NCBI GenBank assembly: GCA_040904825.1 | Contig: JBBDSU010000058.1 | Span: forward strand, 1 to 64,000 | Direction: 5' to 3' | Length of the DNA: 64,000 nucleotides | Source: JBBDSU01 sp040904825 | GTDB lineage: Bacteria; Actinomycetota; Nitriliruptoria; Nitriliruptorales; Nitriliruptoraceae | Shown here: piece after piece, positions 1-7,083 of the stretch | Position numbering within the stretch: position 1 is the stretch's first letter | How the letters are laid out: each line of letters opens with the position of its first letter | The notes under the pieces: generated by a model | The model's input: only the letters and a program-made list of their open reading frames with translations | Told to the model about the DNA's origin: nothing | Databases searched by the model: none | Program-made: the position numbers and the translations under genes

Positions 1-92
1 GGCCCCAGTAGACGACTGGGTTGATAGGCCGGAAGTGGAAGCGTGGTAACACGTGGAGCTGACCGGTACTAATAGCCCGAGGGCTTGCCGTA
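1..92 (+). rRNA. rrl: 23S ribosomal RNA, 3' end (partial)
   Basis: The first ~90 bases match the conserved 3' end of bacterial 23S rRNA: the GGTTGATAGGCCGGAAGTGG segment, followed by GGTAACACGTGGAGCTGACC and GGTACTAATAG. The gene starts before the window. The exact 3' end is estimated, because the partner strand of the closing helix is not in the window. A 5S gene follows ~125 bases downstream, the normal 23S-5S order. Confidence 0.93.
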
Positions 93-216
93 CTCGCTCG
101 CGCTCGCTATGGAGTTCATCAGGAACAGCCGTGCCACTTTGTGGTATCGGCGGCTGATGAACAAACGGCGATGTCTCATGGACGTCGCCCTCATACAGAT
201 CTTTGCGACCATAGAT

Positions 217-334
217 TTCCCGTGGTCATTGCGGAGGGGACACACCCGGTCACATTCCGAACCCGGAAGTTAAGCCCTCCAGCGCCGATGGTACTGCCGG
301 GGCAACCTGGTGGGAGAGTAGGTCGCCGCGGGAT
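217..334 (+). rRNA. rrf: 5S ribosomal RNA
   Basis: About 118 nt with the 5S core: CACACCCGGTCACATTCCGA, AACCCGGAAGTTAAG and TGGGAGAGTAGGTCGCCGCG. The ends pair as expected: CCCGTGG at 219-225 pairs with CCGCGGG at 326-332 (one G-U pair). It lies downstream of the 23S end and just before a strong hairpin, so it is the last gene of the rRNA operon. Confidence 0.96.
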
Positions 335-343
335 CCTTTTAGA

Positions 344-381
344 ACGAAGAGGCCGCCTCCATGTGGAGGCGGCCTCTTCGT
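344..381 (+). terminator. rRNA operon terminator hairpin
   Basis: A perfect 17-bp inverted repeat (344-360 with 365-381) around a 4-base loop (ATGT) begins 10 bases after the 5S gene. There is no clear T-tract after the stem, which is common in GC-rich actinobacteria. From 382 to 548 I see no further gene. Confidence 0.85.
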
Positions 382-548
382 CATTGGTGCCATCTGTCTG
401 GCGGGATCAATGACGTGTGCAGTATTTGTTGCGACATTGCTGGACTGGCCGATGAGGAAGCGAGTCCCTCTGTTGGCTGCAAGGTGACCTACGCTGAGCC
501 TTACGCGACTGGTCGCGTCCATCGAAACGAGAAGAACAGGAATCTGCC

Positions 549-1508
549 GTGGCATCCGAGAACTCTGGCGCCCAAGGATCCCGTGGCGGCCGTCAAGGCG
601 CCGGGAGCAGCAGGCGCGGCGATGCCGGTGCTGGCGGACGTGGTCGCGGCGGAGACAGCGCGGCCCGCAACCTTCGTTCGGGCGAGCGCAGTTCCGGAGA
701 TGCTCGTCAAGGGCGTCGAGGGGGGCGACCGACTGAGCCTGAACAGCCACGCCGGGAGTTGCCGGGAAAGGGCCAGGTTCCGCGTCGTCAAGCGCCGGCG
801 CCGCCACGCCCGAATTTGCCTGACGAGGATCCGCAGTTGCCTCGTGCTGTGGAGCGGGAGATCGATCGCGTCCTAGGCCGCTCTCCGCGGTCGCGCGAGG
901 TTGCGCTGGCCCTGAGTGTGGGGAGTGCTGCGATCGATGAAGGCCTGGTCGACGTGGCGCTTGAGGCGCTTGCCTGGGCGAAGTACCAGGCCCCGCGAGT
1001 AATTCCAGTCCGAGAGGCCTACGGCGTCGCGCTTTATATTGCTGAAGATTTCGCGGCCGCATTGACCGAGTTGCAGGCCTACCGGCGCATGAGCGGTCGC
1101 ACTGACCAGAACCATTTGATTGCCGATGCAGAGCGGGCATTGGGTCGCGAACCACACCGGGTGGCGGCGACCGTTGAGGAAATGGTTGACGACGCTGATG
1201 TGCCCATAGATCGTCGTGTTGAGGGTGTCATCGTGTGGGCCATGTCGCATGCGGACGCTGGGCAATTGGAGCAAGCGCGCGCAGTCTTGCGGCGATTTGC
1301 GGCTGGCCACGACATCGGTGACGACGAGGCAGCCCTTCGTTTCGATTATGTCGTGGGTGATCTGGCGGAATGTGCGGGAGATTTCGCATTGGCGCGGGAA
1401 GTATTCGAACGTGTCGCGGCGCAGGATGATGCATTCGCTGATGTTGATGAACGGCTCGAGAAGTTGAAGGCGCCCCGAGTGGAACCGATACCGGGCCGGC
1501 AGGTGTGA
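549..1508 (+). CDS. TPR-like protein with Arg/Gly-rich N-terminus
   Basis: A 319-residue protein starting at GTG with an AGGAA ribosome binding site about 6 bases upstream. Residues 1-95 are low complexity, rich in Gly, Arg, Ser and Pro with many RG and RGG steps, and look disordered and strongly basic. Residues ~100-300 are Ala/Leu/Glu-rich helical pairs like tetratricopeptide repeats (for example SAAIDEGLVDVALEALAWAK). No catalytic motif is visible. By position (TPR protein upstream of tlyA-nadK-recN) it corresponds to the Rv1691 type of conserved actinobacterial protein. The function is unknown; the basic RG-rich tail beside an rRNA operon suggests, but does not show, RNA or ribosome contact. 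Confidence 0.8.
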   Translation: MASENSGAQGSRGGRQGAGSSRRGDAGAGGRGRGGDSAARNLRSGERSSGDARQGRRGGRPTEPEQPRRELPGKGQVPRRQAPAPPRPNLPDEDPQLPRAVEREIDRVLGRSPRSREVALALSVGSAAIDEGLVDVALEALAWAKYQAPRVIPVREAYGVALYIAEDFAAALTELQAYRRMSGRTDQNHLIADAERALGREPHRVAATVEEMVDDADVPIDRRVEGVIVWAMSHADAGQLEQARAVLRRFAAGHDIGDDEAALRFDYVVGDLAECAGDFALAREVFERVAAQDDAFADVDERLEKLKAPRVEPIPGRQV

Positions 1509-1561
1509 TGGTCATCGCACATCCATCCCATGACAAGGACCGCTGACGTGCCGATTCTCGA

Positions 1562-2425
1562 GTGCGTGCTCCAAGGTCGCAGGCGATGAATTCCGCCGGA
1601 AACGAAGGTTGTGGACCGGACGAGCGTCCGGACGATGCCAAGGCGCGGTCATCAGCGGCCGTTATTGGGACTCCACGAGTGGGGCGAGTCAACGCAGACG
1701 AAGCCTACGTCGATTTGACGCTTGAACCAGGGACAACCCGTCCCCACGTCGCCCTTGGCATGGTTGCCGCTGCAGACGGTGCGAGCGCTATTGATGGAGC
1801 GAGCGGCCAACTAGGCGGCTCAGGCGATTTCTCGGCTTTTCGGCGGTTGAGAGATGCCGCTGATGTGATCCTGGTCGGTGCTCGGACAGTCATCGCTGAG
1901 GATTACCGTCCACCTGTTCCTGACGCATCGCGCCAGGCCGATCGAGTGGCTCGAGGACTTGCAGCCGTCCCGAGACTGGCCATTCTTACCCGATCCGTTG
2001 GCATCGATCCGTCAGCGCGGGTGTTCTCCGATCCAGCGCACCTCCCGATTGTGCTCGTCACAGGCAGCGTGTCGGCCCGTGCGCATGGCGACATCGCGCC
2101 CGTCGCAGAGGTTGTTGAACTCAAAGGCGATCACGTAACGATTGAGACCGCATTGGACGCGTTGTGGCACCGGGGACTGCGGCGGTTGCTGTGCGAAGGG
2201 GGCCCAACGGTGAACAACCTCCTGTTGTGCGAAGATCTCATTGATGAAATGTTCATTACTGTGACCCCGCTGGCAGTCGGAGGACCGGCACCTCGTATCA
2301 TTGCTGGTCCACACCCGAGCCCCGCACGACCCTTCGACTGCTCGTCGGTCACAGTGGTCGGCAACGAAGTGCTGTTGCGTTATCGCCGCAACCGTCTCGT
2401 CGACGGCCACGGATCAGATCAGTAG
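1562..2425 (+). CDS. RibD C-terminal / dihydrofolate reductase-like reductase
   Basis: A 287-residue protein matching the RibD C-terminal domain fold (NADPH-dependent pyrimidine reductase family): PHVALGMVAAADGASAI, then FRRLRDAADVILVGARTVIA, then LLCEGGPTVNNLLL and DEMFITVTPLAVGG. There is no deaminase domain, so it is a stand-alone reductase domain. In this family such proteins may reduce riboflavin precursors or unrelated substrates; no riboflavin gene is nearby, so the substrate is unknown. The GTG at 1562 gives the longest frame, but an in-frame ATG at 1586 is equally possible because the first ~40 residues lie outside the domain. It sits where mycobacteria carry a HAD phosphatase (Rv1692). 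Confidence 0.82.
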   Translation: MRAPRSQAMNSAGNEGCGPDERPDDAKARSSAAVIGTPRVGRVNADEAYVDLTLEPGTTRPHVALGMVAAADGASAIDGASGQLGGSGDFSAFRRLRDAADVILVGARTVIAEDYRPPVPDASRQADRVARGLAAVPRLAILTRSVGIDPSARVFSDPAHLPIVLVTGSVSARAHGDIAPVAEVVELKGDHVTIETALDALWHRGLRRLLCEGGPTVNNLLLCEDLIDEMFITVTPLAVGGPAPRIIAGPHPSPARPFDCSSVTVVGNEVLLRYRRNRLVDGHGSDQ

Positions 2426-2439
2426 CCTGAGGGCAACCT

Positions 2440-2916
2440 ATGAGGAGACTGTCCTTGAACCCCTCACTACAGCGCTACATCGACGCCGCCTCCGGCTTCA
2501 CCACGGTCACGGCTAAGAAAGCCGATCAGATCGCACGTTCGCTGGTGCGCTCAGGCGCCGCAGCATCCGATCAGTTGGGCGAGATTGCCGAAGACCTCGT
2601 CGAGAAATCGCGAAAGAACCGTGAGGTCGCCGCCGAGTTCGTCAAGCGCGAAAGCGAACGGGCGGTTAAGACCATGGGTCTGGCTCGAAAGAAGGAGATC
2701 GACACGCTGCAGAAGCAGGTGTCGAGCCTGAAATCGACCGTCTCGCGGCTTGAGCGCGAAGTCGGGCTGAAGACTGGTCGGACCTCAACGGCCAAGAAAG
2801 CGACGGCCAAGAAAGCGACGGCCAAGAAGGCGACGGCGAAAAAGGCGACCGCCAAGAAAGCCACCGCGAAGAAGACCACGGCGGGCGGCGCGGCGTCGTC
2901 TGGCAGCGGATCGTGA
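2440..2916 (+). CDS. Coiled-coil protein with Lys/Ala repeat tail (phasin-like / histone H1-like)
   Basis: A 158-residue basic protein. Residues ~1-75 form an amphipathic helical region like poly-hydroxyalkanoate phasins, and residues ~80-110 a coiled coil (DTLQKQVSSLKSTVSRLERE). Residues ~117-147 are six near-perfect TAKKA pentads, the kind of tail seen in histone H1-like and AlgP-like DNA-binding proteins. An ATG at 2440 has GAGGG six bases upstream; an in-frame TTG at 2455 with GAGGAG at 2442-2447 is an equally good start. The gene lies in the tlyA operon and overlaps the next gene by 4 bases. Either granule binding or nucleic-acid binding is possible; no choice can be made from sequence alone. 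Confidence 0.8.
   Translation: MRRLSLNPSLQRYIDAASGFTTVTAKKADQIARSLVRSGAAASDQLGEIAEDLVEKSRKNREVAAEFVKRESERAVKTMGLARKKEIDTLQKQVSSLKSTVSRLEREVGLKTGRTSTAKKATAKKATAKKATAKKATAKKATAKKTTAGGAASSGSGS
2788..2877 (+). repeat. Six tandem 15-bp repeats encoding TAKKA
   Basis: Six consecutive 15-base units related to ACGGCCAAGAAAGCG. The first two are identical and later copies differ mostly at third codon positions, so selection appears to hold the encoded pentapeptide. The repeat lies wholly inside the coiled-coil protein gene and has no unique spacers, so it is not a CRISPR array. Confidence 0.93.
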
Positions 2917-3227
2917 CGAGCGAGGGAGCTTCCTCGAGGCCTTTGGCGTCGGACGAAGAACCCACATCGCTGGATGAAGCGACGGCGTCGCCACGCGGGG
3001 AGGCGGCTGGAACGCCCGGGTCGGCCGGTCCAGCCGAAGGTGTTCAATCCGGCGAAGCATCGGAAGGCGGAATCTCGTCAATAGCGGTCACAGATGCGGG
3101 GCAGGCGGCTGACATTCGCCATCTGATCGATGGCATCGATGCCATGCCGCTGGCCGAGCGGGCCGAAGTTTTCGACACCGTCAATCGTCGCATCGCTGAA
3201 CGACTCACTGAATTCGACGGGATCTGA
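2913..3227 (+). CDS. Small conserved protein upstream of tlyA
   Basis: A 104-residue acidic protein starting at a GTG that overlaps the previous stop (GTGA). Residues 1-60 are low complexity (Ser, Glu, Gly, Ala). Residues ~65-104 form a helical segment (RHLIDGIDAMPLAERAEVFD, then TVNRRIAERLTEFDGI) that looks like the conserved part. By position it corresponds to the small Rv1693-type protein before tlyA in mycobacteria. No function can be assigned. Its frame is supported by the coupled start and by tlyA beginning 16 bases after the stop. Confidence 0.72.
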   Translation: MTSEGASSRPLASDEEPTSLDEATASPRGEAAGTPGSAGPAEGVQSGEASEGGISSIAVTDAGQAADIRHLIDGIDAMPLAERAEVFDTVNRRIAERLTEFDGI

Positions 3228-3243
3228 TCCGTGAGGCACTGAC

Positions 3244-4212
3244 CTGGCCACTCCTCGGAAGCGACTTGATGCGGACCTTGTGCGCCGCGACTTGGTCACC
3301 AGCCGTGCGGCTGCCGTCGAGGCGATCAGCCAGGGGCTCGTGACCATCGACGGGGCGCCAGCGACCAAACCTTCGACCCAGGTTGCCGCGAACCAGGATG
3401 TCGTCGTATCTGCGCCACCACGCAGGTTCGTCAGCCGAGGTGGTGAGAAGCTTGACCACGCACTTGAGCACTTCTCGATCGACGTCACTGGCCGGGACTG
3501 CCTGGATGCGGGAGTCTCCACCGGCGGGTTCACCGATTGTCTGCTCCAGAGGGGTGCACGATCAGTCGTTGCGTTTGACGTTGGCTATGGGCAGGTCCAC
3601 GAGCGACTCCGTCAGGATGACCGTGTTGATGTGCGGGAACGGACCAACGTCCGCTGGCTCGTGCCAGAGGCTCTAGGCGATCAGCAGCCGCAAGTCCTCG
3701 TAGCTGATCTGTCCTTCATCGCATTGTCGCTGGTCCTCGGTAGGTTGCTGGCCTTGCTCGCAGATGACGCTGATGCCGAGGCAGTCGTGCTGGTCAAACC
3801 CCAGTTTGAGTCTGACCGCGCAGATGTCGGGCGCGGCGGCGTCGTACGTGACCCTCAGGCCTGGAAGCGCAGCCTCGTCAAGGTGGCGCAGGCCGCACAC
3901 GAGGCTGGCTGGCGCGCCATTGATGTGACGCGTTCGCCGTTGACCGGTCCCGCTGGCAACGTCGAGTTTCTCCTGCATCTTGTGCCTGCGTTGTCGCCAC
4001 GGGTTGTCGATGACGGTCACGAATTGGGAGACGGTGACAACTTGGCCGCATGGATCGCCGCGGCGATCGGCATCGACGATCGAGTGGTGTCCGACGGTCC
4101 GGCCCATCGTCCTGATGGTTCTGAGAACGCCTCTGACAACGCCTCTGGCAACGGAACTGGCCGGCCCGGGCCTGGTGGAACGTCGTTGGCGCAGCCTGGA
4201 GGTGGCGCGTGA
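3244..4212 (+). CDS. tlyA: TlyA-family rRNA 2'-O-methyltransferase (apparent CTG start)
   Basis: TlyA methylates a cytidine ribose in 16S and 23S rRNA and sets capreomycin sensitivity in mycobacteria. An S4 RNA-binding domain covers residues 1-65, followed by a Rossmann methyltransferase domain with the SAM motif CLDAGVSTGGFTDCLLQRGA. The K-D-K-E residues appear in GGEKLDHAL, VADLSFI, VLVKPQFE and GNVEFLL. The first ATG/GTG/TTG-type start (GTG 3280) would cut off the conserved N-terminal S4 segment; the frame continues upstream as ATPRKRLDADL to a CTG at 3244, seven bases after GAGG (3233-3236), with an in-frame stop at 3232. The last ~60 residues are a Gly/Ser/Asn-rich tail. It overlaps nadK by 4 bases. 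Confidence 0.93.
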   Translation: MATPRKRLDADLVRRDLVTSRAAAVEAISQGLVTIDGAPATKPSTQVAANQDVVVSAPPRRFVSRGGEKLDHALEHFSIDVTGRDCLDAGVSTGGFTDCLLQRGARSVVAFDVGYGQVHERLRQDDRVDVRERTNVRWLVPEALGDQQPQVLVADLSFIALSLVLGRLLALLADDADAEAVVLVKPQFESDRADVGRGGVVRDPQAWKRSLVKVAQAAHEAGWRAIDVTRSPLTGPAGNVEFLLHLVPALSPRVVDDGHELGDGDNLAAWIAAAIGIDDRVVSDGPAHRPDGSENASDNASGNGTGRPGPGGTSLAQPGGGA

Positions 4213-5096
4213 CGGCGATGCGTGTGGGGTTCGTGATACACGGAGATCGCGCCGATGCGGTCGCGGCGGCACTGCGCGCGGCGACAGCTCTGGCTGACGC
4301 CGGCATTGCGGTCGATGTTGTTGACCACCCGAAGCTTGCGGATTTGGATGACGTCCACGCCGAGTCACTCAACGCTGCAGCGACGGTCGTTGATGAGGTG
4401 TCGTTTCCGGCAGAGTGCGATCTCGTGGTCTCGTTTGGCGGCGACGGCACCTTCCTACGAGCGGCGCACCTGTGCCGAGATGCAGAAGTACCGCTGATGG
4501 GCGTCAACCTGGGGCGTCTGGGCTTTTTGGCTGAGGTTGAGGTTGAACATCTCAACGACGCGGTCGCCACGATCATCGCGCGAGGATGGGAGATCGAACG
4601 GCGGATGACTCTCGACGTGGAGATCCAGGACGTGGAAAGAGTGGTCATTCATCGCGATTGGTCGCTCAACGAAGTGTCCGTTGAGAAGTCGGCGCGCCAA
4701 CGACTCGTGCGGCTTGACGTCCATATCGGCGAGGAATGGTTCGCCAACTTTCCGGCTGATGCACTGGTCGTAGCGACCTCGACGGGTTCCACGGCCTATG
4801 CACTGTCAGCAGGCGGCCCGATTGTCTCCCCGAGGGTCCAGGCAACACTCGTCGTACCCGTCGCTCCGCACTCACTGTTTGATCGCACGGTTGTCACCGC
4901 ACCCGACGAAGCCATCATGATTGACCTCCATGATGACGAACCGTCTGCCGTCGTCTCCTGTGATGGGCGTGAACCCGCCGTGCTTGAGCCGGGTCATCGG
5001 GTCGTGGTCACCGGGTCACCTCACGATGTGCTCGTAGCGCGCGTCCAACCGACTGCGTTCTATGAGCTGGTGCGTCGCAAGTTCAATCTGCGGTGA
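4209..5096 (+). CDS. nadK: NAD kinase
   Basis: Phosphorylates NAD to NADP in the cytoplasm. The 295-residue length is normal. The catalytic GGDGT motif is at residues 77-81 (VSFGGDGTFLRAAHL), followed by the NE motif (DWSLNEVSVEK) and the conserved TSTGSTAYALSAGGPIVSP loop. The GTG start overlaps the tlyA stop (GTGA). The order tlyA-nadK-recN is conserved in actinobacteria. A 137-base spacer separates it from recN and contains a 13-bp palindrome. Confidence 0.97.
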   Translation: MTAMRVGFVIHGDRADAVAAALRAATALADAGIAVDVVDHPKLADLDDVHAESLNAAATVVDEVSFPAECDLVVSFGGDGTFLRAAHLCRDAEVPLMGVNLGRLGFLAEVEVEHLNDAVATIIARGWEIERRMTLDVEIQDVERVVIHRDWSLNEVSVEKSARQRLVRLDVHIGEEWFANFPADALVVATSTGSTAYALSAGGPIVSPRVQATLVVPVAPHSLFDRTVVTAPDEAIMIDLHDDEPSAVVSCDGREPAVLEPGHRVVVTGSPHDVLVARVQPTAFYELVRRKFNLR

Positions 5097-5187
5097 CACC
5101 GCGGTTCGCAACCCACCGGCACCCTCGTCAGGTGTCACTGCATCTGCAAACACCATGGCGGCGCGTCGGCCGGTGATACACAACTGC

Positions 5188-5200
5188 GTCATGTCATGAC
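5188..5200. promoter_or_regulatory. 13-bp perfect palindrome upstream of recN
   Basis: GTCATG-T-CATGAC is a perfect inverted repeat with a one-base centre, 33 bases before the first possible recN start. It could be an operator. It does not resemble the actinobacterial LexA box, which would be the expected recN regulator. It may also be chance. Confidence 0.3.
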
Positions 5201-5233
5201 CAGAGGTGCGGCCTTGCAGCGCTAGCCTCGCGT

Positions 5234-6934
5234 GTGACGATCGGGACCATTGAAGTGATCGAAGAACTCCACATCCGGGGACTCGGGGTCATCGAGGAGG
5301 CGTCGCTACGACTGTCGCCTGGCCTGACCGTCGTCACAGGAGAGACCGGCGCTGGCAAGACGATGTTGGTGACCGCGCTGGAATTGCTGCTTGGTGCGCG
5401 ATCCGATGCCAATCTCGTCAGGTCAGGAACGACGGGAGCATTCGTTGAAGCGGTGATCGACCCGGCTCCTCCCGAAGCGGGACCATGGCTCGACGATCCT
5501 GCAGATCCATTGATCGTGTCGCGAGAGATTCCAGCCGAAGGCCGTTCTCGTGCTCGCGTCAGCGGGCGACTTGTCCCGGCATCCACATTGAGTGAGATCA
5601 TCGGACGTCACGTTGAGGTGCATGCCCAGCACGAGCACGTTCGCCTAGCGACCGCCGAGGTCCAGCGCGAACTCTTGGATCGCTATGCGGGCGACGGTCA
5701 CCAGGCCAACCGACAGCGCTATACGGCGTGCTACTCGCTGTGGCGCGAGCTGACCGATCGACGTCGCCAGTTGGTGACCGATGCCACCGCTCGTGAACGA
5801 GAACTTGATCGACTGCGTTTTGAGGCCGCGGAAATCGAATCAGCTGGGATTGATCCGTCCAGCGATGACGGCATTGACCGGCAGATTTCGATTCTTGCTC
5901 ATGCAGACGATGTGCTCCAGGGCGCAGCGCTTGCCAGTAATGCGCTCGGTAGTGATGGAGCGGCCGAACCGCTAGGTACGGCGATCGAGGCCCTGCGCCG
6001 CATCGACGTGGAAGATCCCGTACTTGACGATCTGCGCGGTCGGCTCGAAGGCCTGGCGTCGGAGGTATCCGAACTGTCGTCGGAAGTACGTGCCTATGGC
6101 GATCAGGTCGAAGCCGACCCTCGTCGTCTGGCGGAATTGCAGGAGCGACGCCACCTTCTGGCCACGTTGCGCCGCAAATATGGGGCCGACCTCAGCGAGG
6201 TGCTCGCGCACGCCGAAGTCGCGCGGCACAGAATTGAGGAACTTGAAACTGCGGAGGCCGATGCAGGCGATCTCGACGCACGTATTGCTGCAGCCAGGAG
6301 TGATATCGACGAACTGGTCGGGAAGTTGCGGGCCGGTAGACAAGCGGCTGCTGCTCTCCTTGAGGGCGTTGTCGACAGCCATCTGGACGACTTGGGCATG
6401 CCGCACGCTCGTTTTCATATCAGTGTTGAGCCACTGCCAGATGAAGGGCTGACCGCCGACGGAGGCGACCGTGTGACCTACCTCTTGGCTGCCAACCCGG
6501 GGGAGCCACCCCGGCCGTTGGCCCGCGCTTCGTCAGGCGGCGAGCGGTCTCGTGTATCCCTGGCCATCGAGGTCGCCTTGGCGGACGTTGACGATGCTCG
6601 GGTACTGGTATTCGACGAGGTGGATGCTGGCATTGGGGGCGCTACGGCGATGGCAGTTGGCGACAAGCTCGCGCAGTTGGCCGGATCTGATGCGGGTGGT
6701 CGACAGGTGCTGTGTGTCACCCATCTGGCTCAACTTGCCGCCTTCGCGGACGTCCATCACGTCGTTGAAAAGAGCGTTGTCGACGGGCGTACGGTGACAA
6801 CGAGTCGTCAAGTTGGTGAAGAATCACGAGTTGGCGAATTGGCACGCATGCTCGGCGGTGATGCACAAGCCCAAGCAGGCCGGGATCACGCGCGTGAACT
6901 GTTGAGCCAGGCAAGGCCTGAGCGTGGAGTGTGA
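5234..6934 (+). CDS. recN: DNA repair protein RecN
   Basis: An SMC-like ATPase for double-strand break repair, 566 residues. Walker A is GETGAGKT near residue 37, the centre is a long coiled coil, and the C-terminal half carries the ABC signature SSGGERSRVSLAIEVAL and Walker B VLVFDEVDAGIGG, then VTHLAQLAAFADVHHVVEKS. The first GTG (5234) gives seven extra residues; an in-frame GTG at 5255 would give MIEELHIRGLGVIEEA, which fits the usual RecN N-terminus better. Neither start has a convincing ribosome binding site. I see no LexA-type box upstream. Confidence 0.95.
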   Translation: MTIGTIEVIEELHIRGLGVIEEASLRLSPGLTVVTGETGAGKTMLVTALELLLGARSDANLVRSGTTGAFVEAVIDPAPPEAGPWLDDPADPLIVSREIPAEGRSRARVSGRLVPASTLSEIIGRHVEVHAQHEHVRLATAEVQRELLDRYAGDGHQANRQRYTACYSLWRELTDRRRQLVTDATARERELDRLRFEAAEIESAGIDPSSDDGIDRQISILAHADDVLQGAALASNALGSDGAAEPLGTAIEALRRIDVEDPVLDDLRGRLEGLASEVSELSSEVRAYGDQVEADPRRLAELQERRHLLATLRRKYGADLSEVLAHAEVARHRIEELETAEADAGDLDARIAAARSDIDELVGKLRAGRQAAAALLEGVVDSHLDDLGMPHARFHISVEPLPDEGLTADGGDRVTYLLAANPGEPPRPLARASSGGERSRVSLAIEVALADVDDARVLVFDEVDAGIGGATAMAVGDKLAQLAGSDAGGRQVLCVTHLAQLAAFADVHHVVEKSVVDGRTVTTSRQVGEESRVGELARMLGGDAQAQAGRDHARELLSQARPERGV

Positions 6935-7083
6935 TGGCTTGTTCACCGAGTCCGTCGCTCGGCACCGTTGGCCTGACGTCGCCGATGGCGCTAGGTTCGT
7001 TCGGACCGCGCCTGCGGTCATGGACATGATCGCTTCCTCTGGCGCGGCGTCCGCGCCGGTGGCATGCCATCGGGAGGTATCGC

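Noticed and set aside
250..1155. Long minus-strand ORF opposite the TPR gene
   Set aside because: Arg/Pro/Ala-rich composition typical of antisense frames in GC-rich DNA; it overlaps the 5S gene and terminator.
2788..2877. Short tandem repeats as a CRISPR array
   Set aside because: Units are contiguous, 15 bp, in frame and encode TAKKA; there are no spacers.
5097..5233. LexA/SOS box before recN
   Set aside because: No CGAAC-N4-GTTCG-like sequence; only the unrelated palindrome.
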